Below are positions 32,801 through 41,664 of a stretch of 64,000 nt of DNA, piece by piece. The notes under the pieces were generated by a model. That model was not told where the DNA came from. It worked only from the letters and a program-made list of their open reading frames with translations, and did not search any database. Positions within the stretch are counted from its first letter, which is position 1; every line of letters begins with the position of its first letter. Both the position numbers and the translations under genes were made by a program. The stretch comes from Leishmania infantum JPCM5 (taxonomy: Eukaryota; Euglenozoa; Kinetoplastea; Trypanosomatida; Trypanosomatidae): assembly GCF_000002875.2 (NCBI RefSeq), contig NC_009415.2, positions 1,064,001 through 1,128,000 on the forward strand. The letters run 5' to 3'.

Positions 32801-33979
32801 CCGCAGCTGTCGCCGTTTATCATGCGCACCTTCGATATCAGACAGCTTCGCCGCTTCCGTCGGAGACGCTGGGGGATTGATAGCGTAGTGGTGCTTGGGT
32901 TTCTTGCGGTTGCTCTCCTTTATTTCCCGCCGCACACGCCGAATCTCGTTGACACGAGGCAGGAAAGAGGCTATTGTGGACGTTGTGCTCACCGCCCCGT
33001 CGGGAGGTGTGGTGCCGGCCGGGGACGTCAGGAGAGACACATACCGCGTGGCCGCCTCGTCGCCAAACTTGTCGCGGAGCAGGTACCACGCGAGAATTGG
33101 AAGCAGCCGCTTGTTGAAGGGAGCCGAGGTGAGGAGGGAGCGCTTTCGGACGGCCTCCAATTCAAGCAGCACATCCTCCTCAGAGAACATCTTCTTGTCC
33201 ACGAGATCAGCCAGCACCGAAAGGTGGGCGTTCGAGCGCGCGACAGAGCTCAGGTCTCTCTGGCCGAGATTCCGCGCCACTTTCGGCGCGCCGGCCCGCG
33301 CCGAGTGGGTGGCAGGCGATTGCCCCCTCGGAGGCGTATGGCTCTCTTGCGGGAGGGTGCTTGGTGTCCGCAGAGATAAAAGGTCTGACGGCGGTTTGGC
33401 AAAGTCCCTGTGGAGGGGATCGAAGGGCGAGAGGGCCGATGCCGCCGCGTCGCTGTCGGACTTGACTCCCGACGCGCGCGCCGATTGTGTATTCGGTTCC
33501 TTGGAGGCATGTGGTGGAGATGGCAGGGCGGGCCTTTCCGGGAGGGCAGGGGGAGGCGCGAGCAGCTTGACCGCCAGCGGTTCACTAGGCTTCTGAATTC
33601 TCAGCTTTGCCGTTGACGTGCTGAGCTCGGCCGGAAGGTCCTTCCCGTACCGCGCGGTGCCCATGCTGTCTATCCCATGCACCACTCCAGGCGTGACGCC
33701 TGCCTGCGCCTCGCTCGAGGAGCTGCGCTGACGACTTCCGGTGCGGTGGCTCGATGTGTACGCTTCAGAGGATATGCGTGACGGCGAAATAGGGGAGATG
33801 CGCGAGGCAGAGGAGCGCCTCTCCGCGTCTTCTGCGGCACTAACGTCTGAACTGCACACCTTACCGGGAGTGTTGGTGAGCGACATCGCCTCGGGGAGGT
33901 GTTTGGCTGACAGGAACGGTGTGGCCTTCTCCGACGTCGCGGCGTTGGCTGGGCGCGCTTGACGGGACACTGAGGACAT
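26876..33979 (-). CDS. Giant repeat protein of 2367 residues, function unknown
   Basis: The ATG at 33979 gives 2367 residues; the frame extends to 34075 from a GTG only. A probably helical, folded segment lies at about residues 245-330, followed by a basic stretch (RRVRREIKESNRKKPKHH). The middle is Ser/Thr/Ala-rich. Residues 1179-1575 are eleven tandem repeats of 32 or 40 residues (DNA 29255..30445). Around residues 1735-1765 six Cys are arranged C-X6-C-X6-C-X1-C-X4-C-X2-C, which could bind zinc. The last 140 residues are charged, with a likely helical segment (KEAQKEKDRQLFAMRWAERG) and a Pro/Arg-rich tail. There is no signal peptide and no membrane span. Large repeat proteins in trypanosomatids are often cytoskeletal or cortical; that placement is only a guess. 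No family recognised. Confidence 0.85.
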   Translation of the reverse strand: MSSVSRQARPANAATSEKATPFLSAKHLPEAMSLTNTPGKVCSSDVSAAEDAERRSSASRISPISPSRISSEAYTSSHRTGSRQRSSSSEAQAGVTPGVVHGIDSMGTARYGKDLPAELSTSTAKLRIQKPSEPLAVKLLAPPPALPERPALPSPPHASKEPNTQSARASGVKSDSDAAASALSPFDPLHRDFAKPPSDLLSLRTPSTLPQESHTPPRGQSPATHSARAGAPKVARNLGQRDLSSVARSNAHLSVLADLVDKKMFSEEDVLLELEAVRKRSLLTSAPFNKRLLPILAWYLLRDKFGDEAATRYVSLLTSPAGTTPPDGAVSTTSTIASFLPRVNEIRRVRREIKESNRKKPKHHYAINPPASPTEAAKLSDIEGAHDKRRQLRRTAAFDALEDASDIPTTGLLSPQSRHTLSSPCVRNRSPLTYGRLHVYTREDAVIDRRDAKAEDRPVVDVVVDAANRQDRAKNVFEVVEEQASSVVEEPSVFQGPGRKPPTTKGTASKSMSKERAPAPPASAHAACALGEATARSRHGLQVHGSDACAMLDVTPSIGVFSEVSPANESEEGLSLFYREFVGGADQERTPSVSAFWKAITSSDTPAARTEPGRRCLPARHPQHGHVDRSGGPADYGASAQPSGLAGETVNSSDLSAVADNTTSARSVVEYLHGVGGDHEWYDGEATAVPEENPTSQTLASTVAYSALNDPHESSVGVGDTENTTGAVYCLATSFLLRDGCASEATDTSKQQPEQRLYAGLSSAESPTIHTVMATEYYSTLPNASTTTHRPECSQRSRSEASWETSSATMPSMTETFQEEGAAGRKTGYGSLIKSHIDTAAMSNADSIKAREGTGTGLHTVAEYSAFTDSGTLAIGPCDASDVQSPTISKNGTLRRGTSAATAAPFSVLEASSDTTDRTRQSAHRVRGTATVLKSPLLDSGVHSSRSEGRKTPFSDLPATESLHDGTPAYSMCNGCTGTRLSPPSTTIDGSSYAPSAPSGESAFGSLLHTNAETSAMGGGNYRQGFPIELFDSIAVSDASANTYSALQRDNSANAGPCCASRNTCWAHVVEHSANGGAQFATPLHDSASRPPAAAATGPRTVSAHHRLSSGRATARRSLSDALAAHLGDASVIHNHRTDDGHSTQSVDAPDTQSLTTVTSATSPPLDAGTHHDSVRSRGGYGSMMEADSAVAPDAGAASRSNGGYSLGGRGGYGSMMEADSAVAPDAGAASRSNGGYSVGGRGGYGSMMEADSAVAPDAGAASRSNGGYSVGGRSETSVRSRGGYGSMMEADSAVAPDAGAASRSNGGYSLGGRGGYGSMMEADSAVAPDAGAASRSNGGYSVGGRSETSVRSRGGYGSMMEADSAVAPDAGAASRSNGGYSLGGRSETSVQSRGGYGSMMEADSAVAPDASAASRSNGGYSVGGRSETSVQSRGGYGSMMEADSAVAPDAGAASRSNGGYSLGGRGGYGSMMEADSAVAPDAGAASRSNGGYSVGGRSETSVRSRGGYGSMMEADSAVAPDAGAASRSNGGYSLGGRSETSVQSRGGYGSMMEADSAVAPDASAASRSNGGYSLADGGCCSYPAGTSALSASDKRAVKAGESGDSTMNCSNEQVGGRLANRGFADCAPAGSESISVERRVSRVESSRDCDAFASHTTALLVSEVVCNGCDSGSQPRSPTCSAVNPSQLTASTREEMAASTCTAFLGCGREGATMSSIMDPDELADALQRLSERHVSCLKDNNACTFGELGCQCATGKCQVCTTEATRPPPRQPQPAPPSDEVARAQRFDRFAMRSSSTEKAPGCGSPAPPPPAAEPAEEKSLNTAVPLQSRQRKSRISSARVSSRSNATLVRVGAGFNLRTSPSPARCVEEASTRQATQQVSTISELDAVTAFPAKSTPPGRCTDSDASRTGSFLERDGLRSQVTILTYPRSSADLSVHNMPDAASERADASIQQLREHQRSGFDFSGYCRADCLLMTPVSILQSSPGNSRIHDSKTVEFSTRPQAAATAPSGVSIPTDRTVCGALTAGDSAVTSSFVPLPLPPEATVVNPTVCALSDELLRMPHDMTTVLLGGARQFGLFSTMQAAHEEASGADDAEEVHKAEFTREVHTKHRNLGTLLCHSRLDESGVADVHSHVLESSAAVTKTGLANADRSRSFGVLLREQTEMDAAGVDEARVDSSDESRETATPADSDADENWISSDPSTTQNTELAVSVPGRRFAHRPPMHPYNYVRADHDSPEQREQRQRRRTILDVPGVPYVDSPDISTHIDKKEAQKEKDRQLFAMRWAERGLMWQQQENEAQRYEECQVHFGAGKERPRGPRVMIMKPGQQGAVALPGPRLPNVPRPPMSMHPRSPGYPPRRRHR
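29255..30445 (-). repeat. Eleven in-frame tandem repeats, 96 or 120 bases each
   Basis: Each unit encodes a 32-residue core (GGYGSMMEADSAVAPDAGAA, then SRSNGGYS(L/V)GGR) and either ends there or adds an 8-residue spacer (SETSV(R/Q)SR). In protein order the lengths are 32, 32, 40, 32, 40, 40, 40, 32, 40, 40 and a final 29. The units are almost identical, with L/V, R/Q and G/S as the only variable positions I saw. This points to recent copy-number change by recombination. Reverse-strand frames are open throughout this tract only because of the repeat. Confidence 0.95.
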
Positions 33980-35587
33980 GGCGCAGGCGTGACGGCGAAG
34001 AGATATTACTTTGTCGTGAGAGTGAAGCGACCAACGAGGACAAGAGCCGGCGGAGCGAGGCACACACACCGACACGGTGGGGAGAGGAAGAAATGACGAA
34101 GCGCGAGGATGAGAGGGGAAGAGGCCCAGGACGCTATGGGGTTGGGTGAGGAGGAGGTTAGAGAGAGACTGTGGTGGGAGAAGAAGAGGATGTGCCCATG
34201 AAGGGTGGAAAAGGGGAGAGGGAAGAGATCGGTATGTGTGTATTCAGGGAAGAGAAGGGAGGGGGGAAGGTCAAACAAAGGACTGAGAGAGAAAGAGAGA
34301 AAGCAAAATTCAGGCAGAGAGAGCGGATAAGAGACGTGCACAAGAAGGGAAGAGCCATAAAAGAGAGAAAGAAAAAACAGAGGAGGGTTCTAACGGGATG
34401 TAGGAACGAAAGGGCGTTCTATAGGGGTGCGACGGACACACCGTGTGCGCTGTAGAGCGCCACCGGAGTTCGAGAGGTGACAGGTTGGCGGGTGCTGCCC
34501 AGTCTAATGGTATCTGGGCTGGTGAATGCAGTGTGAGAGGATGAAACAAACAACAAAAAGAAACAAACAAAAAGAAGAGCTGTGCGCTGCGTCGGCACTT
34601 ACAGTGGTGTAGTGGTACACTTTCGCGGACGCACTGGCGGTACAAGAGCGGCTTTTGCGGATCGGTGCACCGAGAGAAGGCGTGGGAGGGCGAAAGACGG
34701 CGTTGCATCCGTTGAGGGTAGGGAAGGGGAGGAGCGTGAAGGAAGACAGAGAATCATTGCGACCCACGACGAGGGTAGGCAGGTGAACCTCTTCTACTTA
34801 GCAATGGGCGTCAACGGCATAAATCGGCATTGCTTCTGCGCTGGCGAGTCCTCCGATTAAGCGCACATGGCCAACGTCGAAAGAGGCAGCCAACAGTCTC
34901 CGTTGCAGTGCAAAGATGCCGTTCGCACCTTCTTGTTTTTCTTCTGTCTCTGTGCCATGAGAGTCGAACCGTTTCTACTCTCCCCCTCCCGTCAAACGCG
35001 ACGCGTGAGGAGAGACGCGGGGCAGCAGATGGGGGAACAGATGAGGTGAAGAATACGAGGTGGTGGTGGTGGGGATGGGAACGGCAAAATGCACGCAGAA
35101 GACAAAATAGAAAGACAGACGCAAGCACGCACAAGCAGAAAGACATCCAGACGTGACAGACACAGAATACGGAACGAGAGAGGTGATGGGTCGAAAAAAA
35201 AACGAAAAGAGGAGGACGCAGAGATGGAGGCAAGCCACAGTGCGAGGATCTCCACGCAGGAGACTTTGTATGACACGCCGCACGATATGGTCGGCGCTCC
35301 CCCACACATGCGCTCACACATGAAAGGAAAAAAGGAGGAGATGTCTATCGAAAAAGGGAGGAAAAAAGCGTCCGAAAACGGCAGTCGTACCACATAGGCC
35401 CCGCCGCCGTCCCGCCTGTTATCGTTTTGGTTCAAGGTGAGCGGCTCGAGTAACCGGAGCGGCTTACATCCGTGTGGGACCTTGGCTGAGTAGGCCGACT
35501 GCTCACTCTCGAATAGACAATCCACGTGCCCTTGCGGTCCCATCCTTCGGGGCGCGTGGCATGGGCACGTGAGCTTCCGATCCCCCC
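33980..35587. other. Spacer with strong polypyrimidine tracts on the transcribed strand
   Basis: The plus strand is almost pure purine at about 34140..34380, a good splice-guide region for the giant repeat gene; a possible AG acceptor is at 34169..34170. No gene seen. Confidence 0.55.
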
Positions 35588-36928
35588 TCAATCCTCGTAG
35601 ATGACTTTGAGGACGCGGCCGCGTGGCGGGCAGCATCGAGAAGCTCTGAGATTGCCACGACTTTGCTCCATCTCGGTGGGGCTGCTACCCATTCCGTCGC
35701 TTTCACACTGGTTCCGGTTGTCGGACGACGAGCGACTCCTGGGCGCGTTGTGACTGTCTGCAACGTTGGCAGCTCGTGCTGGAGAGAGTGGTCTCGAAGC
35801 GGCAACAATGTCGAGGAACGCAGAAGAGAGGCCTACCTCTCGCAAATTGGCGTCGGTGGTCGGTGACGGTGACACCCCTGCCTTGACGTCATCAGAACCG
35901 AGCCTCACGACTTCCGCGGTGTTGACCGCAGCCGCTGCGTTCAGAAGCTTCGCTATCGGTGCTATCTGTCCCATCCGATGCGGTTGCTGGACTGTGGCAA
36001 TCCTTGTCGAGGCGTTGCTTGTACATATGGAGGTGTCGCTTCTATTCACATGAAAGAGTGGCTTGGCTGTCGTTGATTTCGCGCGCCTTCCAACGTGGTT
36101 GGTGGAGACGTGGTCAAACACGCCATCGTGAGGTCTCTCGCGGCCGAGACCGTTCTCACCCGTCTCCGCCGCCGTCAGATCAAAGCGTCGACGCCGCGCA
36201 CCGCCGCCGCCTCGGGTGGTCCGACTGCGTTCATCGCCCGGCCCGTCTTGCGGCCGATCTACGGCTTCGGCAGCGCCGGCGCGTGCGGCTGCGCTGCGCG
36301 CCTGGACGCCACCCCACACCGCCTCTGTTTCGCAGGGAGCTCGAGGTGTGGAAGAGACAGTGCTGCTGCCGCCACCCTCAGATTGTACAACAGGGCCGAA
36401 GGTTCGCTGCTGCATCCACCGTGCCTTTGTTGTCGACGGGGATTCGTCCAGGTAGCTGTCCGTCCAGGTGTAGGAGAGTGACGGCTCTCTGGCGTTTCTC
36501 AGGAAAGCGAAGGAGTCGGCCGCGCAGGCCTCACTCCAGGCCGACACCTCTCTCGCCATCGCAGAAGGGGCCGGTGGCCCCGCGATTCTCATCTCCGACT
36601 TTTGTTCATGTTGCGGCGCGGCGCCGACCGTTGTGGGCGTACCGCTCTGAACATCAGCGTTGTTGGAGTCTTGCGTTTCAAGTGGGGGTCTCTGCGCCAA
36701 TAACTGGGGGTGGATGTACGGTCGGCTGGGCGACGGTGGCGCGTCTGCTACAAGTAGCTCCGTCGGCTGGGCAGCTCGACTGTAGCGGATCTGAAGCAGA
36801 AGCGGTGCTGTGGCGTAGCGATCGCTGGCGGCCGCGCCGCTGGACTCAGTCATGTTCCAGACAGAGGCGGCTGCCGACAGCGGCCGGTCGCCGTCGCTGA
36901 AATCGCTGCTCTCTGTATCGGACGGCAT
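35588..36928 (-). CDS. Hypothetical disordered protein, 446 residues
   Basis: The ATG at 36928 starts MPSDTESSDFSDGDRPLS; the longer frame to 37114 opens with GTG and its extra 62 residues differ in composition, so they are excluded. The product has an acidic Ser-rich start, then a Pro/Ala-rich body. A possibly conserved segment at about residues 130-180 carries aromatic residues (AWSEACAADSFAFLRNAREP, then SLSYTWTDSYLDE). An Arg/Gly-rich stretch follows near residues 235-250, and a Cys-Cys-Pro basic tail ends in VLKVIYED. No membrane segment, acylation motif or known domain is seen. It sits between the giant repeat gene and a family B retroposon copy. Coding is likely from length and codon use; function unknown. 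Confidence 0.75.
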   Translation of the reverse strand: MPSDTESSDFSDGDRPLSAAASVWNMTESSGAAASDRYATAPLLLQIRYSRAAQPTELLVADAPPSPSRPYIHPQLLAQRPPLETQDSNNADVQSGTPTTVGAAPQHEQKSEMRIAGPPAPSAMAREVSAWSEACAADSFAFLRNAREPSLSYTWTDSYLDESPSTTKARWMQQRTFGPVVQSEGGGSSTVSSTPRAPCETEAVWGGVQARSAAARAGAAEAVDRPQDGPGDERSRTTRGGGGARRRRFDLTAAETGENGLGRERPHDGVFDHVSTNHVGRRAKSTTAKPLFHVNRSDTSICTSNASTRIATVQQPHRMGQIAPIAKLLNAAAAVNTAEVVRLGSDDVKAGVSPSPTTDANLREVGLSSAFLDIVAASRPLSPARAANVADSHNAPRSRSSSDNRNQCESDGMGSSPTEMEQSRGNLRASRCCPPRGRVLKVIYED

Positions 36929-37959
36929 AGTGCACCGATTTGGTAGGATGCGCCCATTCAAAGGGAAGAGATGGATGTCTATGAGCGACTGCAGAGTCCA
37001 TCGGATGTGTGGGACCCAAGACAGAGAGACGGTAGAGGCCCTGTGCCGAAGAACGCAGACGATTGCATGAAGGGTTGTCAGCAGCGAGCCGCTCTGAGGA
37101 GAAACCGTGTTCACGAACAGGACGGCGAGACCATGAAGCCGGCAGAGGATGTGAAGCAGACAGTGTATAACTGAGTGCTGAAGTAAGTCAGGTGCGCCTC
37201 CAGGCTTCGGCGCTTCGGGCGGAGAAGCGAAATCACAAAGACGCAGAGGACGTGATCAGGAGGCAGTGAGAGAGGGGGAGGGGTGCTGGGCAGGCGCAGC
37301 GTATGAAAGATACAGTGATGGCAGAGAGCCCGCTGTAGGGGATGAGTGAGTCGATCGTGTGTACCTCCACAACCACCAAAGCAGAGCACCCGTCACCTAC
37401 ACGGGCCACCCCACCGTCACAAAACGCAAGCCATCCAGGCCGGCGATAAGCAAGAGAGAAAATGAGATGGACAGCGCAGACTGCGTATCGTTGCATGGGT
37501 TACTGATGCATCACAAGAGGAATGAGGTACGGGGGGAGGTGGGCAAGGGTGGCCTACGAAGAGCACTCAAAGACCCATCGCGCTGATATAGTGTGTCCGA
37601 GAGCCCGTAGGGGACGCTGACGGAGCGAGCGCTGTGGAGAGAGAAACGCAAGGGTCAGAGAATAAAGTGATACCGCAGTTGTGTATGAGGCGCATGAAAA
37701 GATACGGACACATCCGGAGTAGGAGTCGGGATGGCTCGTGCTGCGCAGCACAGGTCAAGCTGGCCCATATCGCAGATCGCACTCTTTCAACGTCCTCCCA
37801 CCGCGCGTGACGCTAGCGAGGCGCGCAACTCGAAGGAGGGAGGGGACTTGAGGACGAAGCGCACAAGCAAAAAAAAAAACGGAGCGTTGCAGATGGGATC
37901 AGGTACCGTTTTTGCTGCGTTTCCACGATAACCATCATGTGATCGAACATTTTCATTTC
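36929..37959. other. Spacer upstream of the 35588 gene
   Basis: Contains modest purine-rich tracts on the plus strand (about 37255..37290 and 37830..37900) that may guide splicing. No gene seen. Confidence 0.5.
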
Positions 37960-38564
37960 CGTCAGCGTACTCGTCTCCACAGAGCCACATAGCACGGCCT
38001 CACCCCTCACTCTACTACCCCTTCCGCCTGTCACAGATCCCCCGCATCGCGTGGTGCGACGGCAGCCGTAGACACGCCCTACAGCAAGGCACCGGCTCAG
38101 CCATCTGAGCACGGCACCTGCCCCCAACTCTACGCACTGGCTTCCTAAAGGCTGCTTCCACCATGCCGGCCGCCACCCCCGGCGCATCCCTCTTCTCGCG
38201 GTGGCACTCCGCCTCCGCACACCAGTAAGCAGCGAGGGCCGGGTGAGATAGACTCGAGTTCCCTTGACACCTCGCCCATCGTATGGATGGTACAAGCGTG
38301 TCCGGTGTCACAGGCCGCTCCGACCTCGCGCCATTCAGGACCTCACCGCCTAAATCAGCAGCGATGCACCGCCCCGACCTCGCCTCGGGTCGCCGGTGCC
38401 TGACGCTGTCACCGCCAGAGGTGGTTCAGGCTTGACAGGGGATAAGGGGTGCTGCTTGGCTCCCCGCCACACAGAGTTTGGGGAGGGGCACTGAGCCCTG
38501 CGATACCACGCACTGAGGTGTCCACACGCCATCCGCTGGTGCGGAGCGAAGTGGGGTGACGCTA
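37960..38564 (-). mobile_element. Family B repeat, copy 2 (SIDER-like retroposon)
   Basis: 605 bases apparently identical to 21551..22155, with the same sharp edges and orientation. Flanking sequences differ completely from copy 1, so this is a dispersed copy and not part of a larger duplication. On the minus strand it is followed by an A-rich stretch (GAAATGAAAATG). No target duplication was found by eye. Confidence 0.7.
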
Positions 38565-40415
38565 CCACGAATCCCGTGAAATCGTTGTCCACGTGGTGCT
38601 CCCAGCGCAGGAGTACTCTACTGCTCTGCGTCTAATGTGGTAATGGGGAGTGCAACAACGGTACAGCGCACCGGTGAGAGGGAAGGTGAGCAGAGGGAAA
38701 AGGCGGCTGGGTGTGCCAGCAGCCTGTGGCAGAGGGCGTGGTGTGTACATCTCGTGTAGTGACTGGTACTCGCCCCCGCTTTCAGCCAACAATGAGAGGG
38801 CCTTTCCCCACCAATCCCCGTTTTTGCGCCTGCCGTGCGAGGTCCCAGGTTGTATTGCACGCCATGCCGCAGCGCACTGGAACGGTAGTGGTGGCAGGGG
38901 CACCCGTAGCAGGAGAAGGGATAGCCCCTGTGCGTTGCTGTTGGTTCGTTGGCACGCTTGATTGCGGTGCGCGGCGCGGGAAAGGAGGCGAGCACGAGAT
39001 AAAGGAGGGAATAGCTCGCATGAAAGAAGGCAGAGGCACCGAGAGGGAGCCGAGCAGGAGGCCGAAGGGCCCTGGTAGACGTAGCGAAGCAGGCGCATCG
39101 TGCAGAGCCACGAAGCACAACAACGACAGCACAGAAAGCAGATAAAGCGAGAGAGCCACATGAGTCGAAAACAGAAAGCACGTCAGTCACGCAAGAGAAG
39201 AGCAGCAACAACCGAAAACATGTGTGGTCGGTGCAAAGAGCGAGAAGGAGGCAGAGCGGGGAGGAGGGGGAGGGGCCGATGCACCACAGATGTGAGGTGC
39301 ATCTCTAAACTTGTGCCGCGAAAAAAAGGCGACAACGCGTGTGCATGTGTGCGAAAGATGCTCCTCACAGCGTGGCTGCCTCAGCTCCTTGATTTCATAG
39401 ACGGCACCACGTCGGCGACGGGTGTAGAGAGAAGCAGAAATTACAGATCACCGCGTTCGCGTACACGGGAGAGTTGTTTGTCTTGTTTTAGTCCCCAAGA
39501 CACCTGCAAAACAGGGCTCTGATCGACTCTGAGAAGCACGCGACACACACACGCTGGCAAAACCACGTAAAAAAGAAAAGGAGGGCGGCGGGAAACATCA
39601 GCAGCCGCAGAACGGCACCTGGGGCGCGGGAAAGCACGACCCTGATTCTCCCTTCCAGGAGTGCACGTGAGAGTGAGGGCAGAGGGTACACAGGTGAGTG
39701 CAACACGCGAAGACGAAAGCAGAGAGCGAGTTGGAAGGAGACAGAGATACCAGATGTGGAGGGAGACTGAGGGAGAGGAGGGGAGGGGGGCTTGAGGTCT
39801 TGGCGGCTGCGACATGGAGGAGGGCTAGCGCAGTAACACCACTTTTCGTTACCCCTACATGGCATACGTCAGCATCGAAAGAATCAGTGCCGCATGGAGC
39901 AGCGTGCCACGGAAGGCGGACAGCCCGTGCACATGACGTGAGCCTCGTTCCGACAACGTGAGAGGAGATCATTTCGAAAGAGGCTGGGCGCTGCTTCAAT
40001 CCACATGAAGAGAGACGGAGACAGAGATGAGAGTGCACCGCTCAGGGAGGTGTGTGTGTGTGTGCGTGTTTGCGTAGAATAGGGAGGGGGGATCAGACAA
40101 GAGCGAAAAGGGGGGACAAGGAAGACATGAGATTCCAACCAATGAAGAAAACCAAAAGGAAAGACAACAGACGCCACGAGCGCCATCCAGTCAAGGTAGG
40201 CGGGAGAGATGTACGGAAAGCAGATGGAAGTAAAAAAGAGGGAGGGGGATATATGGAGGAAAAAAGAAACAAGAAGTTCCCGAGGACGTGGCGCGGCTCG
40301 AGGTCATCTGAGAGACGGAAGTGGCCAGGCTATACACATATATTGGCTACCGCACACCACAGGCAAAGAAGAGGACGCCGTACAACGTTGCAAGGGCATA
40401 GCAGACTCGCACCGC
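38565..40415. other. Spacer, probable 3' UTR of the 40416 gene
   Basis: Frames at about 38600..39200 are open on both strands but show no protein-like features. Purine-rich plus-strand blocks at about 39720..39800 and 40080..40330. No gene seen. Confidence 0.5.
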
Positions 40416-40874
40416 TCACCACGAATCGTCCGAGGAACCTTCCTCACTCTCCAACATACTCACATCTTCTAGCACAAAAGAGGGGCATGGCTCACCGCTG
40501 CGGTTGGTAGACCTCTGCGAGTTTGTTCGATCGGACGTCCGTGAGTCGCTAGGCAGGCTGTGGTTCTCCCTCCTGGGACTGCTGCCCGGAGTGGTGTGAT
40601 CGTCGTCATCGCTAGAGAGCTCGCACAAGTCCTTGAAGCCGTGCTCGCGCATCTTGTGACGTGGTGTAACGACACCTTCCGCCTTGAACTGGCGCAGTCG
40701 GTGGCGAAGTTTCTTCCGCACGACCAAGATGCGCTTCTCGTAGATGGCTTTGGCACGGCTGTAGGATATGCACTGGTAGAAACCGATCGCAGCAACGAAG
40801 GGCAGCACAAAACCAAATATGGCCGGCAGTATCAGGAGGTAGATGTCCGAGGTTGTGCCCGGTGACGGCGGCAT
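40416..40874 (-). CDS. Small single-span membrane protein, unknown function
   Basis: A 152-residue product from an ATG at 40874. Residues 10-35 form one hydrophobic membrane span (IYLLILPAIFGFVLPFVAAI). It is followed at once by a strongly basic, probably helical stretch at about 38-65 (RAKAIYEKRILVVRKKLRHR), the pattern of a signal anchor with the C-terminal part in the cytosol. The tail is Ser- and Asp-rich, with an SSDDDD acidic cluster and a final acidic SSDDSW, and is likely phosphorylated and disordered. Only eight residues precede the span, and no cleavage site is evident. A very purine-rich tract at about 41015..41055 on the plus strand could be its splice guide. Function unknown; the topology makes coding very plausible. 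Confidence 0.8.
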   Translation of the reverse strand: MPPSPGTTSDIYLLILPAIFGFVLPFVAAIGFYQCISYSRAKAIYEKRILVVRKKLRHRLRQFKAEGVVTPRHKMREHGFKDLCELSSDDDDHTTPGSSPRRENHSLPSDSRTSDRTNSQRSTNRSGEPCPSFVLEDVSMLESEEGSSDDSW

Positions 40875-41664
40875 TGCTCAGGAAGGAGATGCCGTGCTGG
40901 GAAGGAAAACGAACCAACGAGATCGAGGTGGAGGCATGTGGTCGCGAGAGGCTGCCGCGCCGTTGCTTGACGGCAATGATGACAGAGCGCCAAAGAGGCG
41001 CTGCTGAGAGGAAGAGACGGAGAGGAGGAGAGGGGGGGGGGAGGCGGAGGGGGCAGTATGGAGGGCCGAAATGGTTTGCATCAGTTCCTTCACAAGGGTA
41101 TGCGAGGAAACAGCGCTGCACGAGGTGAAGCAGACCTGACTCGATCGCCCTCTACATTTCTGCCGAATCGTGCCGCTCAGCGCGCAAGAAAACAAAGGCC
41201 TAACCATCCGCCTTCTCTAGTATCCGTCCATCGCTGCGAATGGGGGACGGGCGAAAGGAAACAAAAGCCGCACGAAAAGAAGCGTGCACGAAGCATCCTT
41301 CACATGTGTTCATCCTACCGCTTGAGATGCCGTACGCTCACCACGGAGGCATGTGTACTGCGGTGAGCAGCTCCCCACAGCCTCTCCTTTGCTCTTTTGA
41401 TTATTACGATTAGGGCACTTCTCCTTTACAGGAGTCTTCTCTCAAGCTTATCGAGACATCATCCATGTGAACACTAGGCCGTATCACATCACCCCATTTT
41501 CAACTCCAGCGATCATGCGTCCTCTCTTCTACGGGAGCACGAGAAAGGGAGGACGAAGGCGCATGCGAACGACGCCATTGCCGCACCGTGCTTCCCAGAT
41601 GTATACGGAAGAGAGAGATAAATAACACGCCGATGCGCCGGATTCGCGCTAGAATCACTCGGCC
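40875..41664. other. Short spacer with polypyrimidine tract
   Basis: The plus-strand run of A/G and ten G at about 41018..41055 is a C/T tract on the transcribed strand. The first AG downstream on that strand, near 41003..41006, is a plausible trans-splice acceptor for the 40416 gene. No gene seen. Confidence 0.5.
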
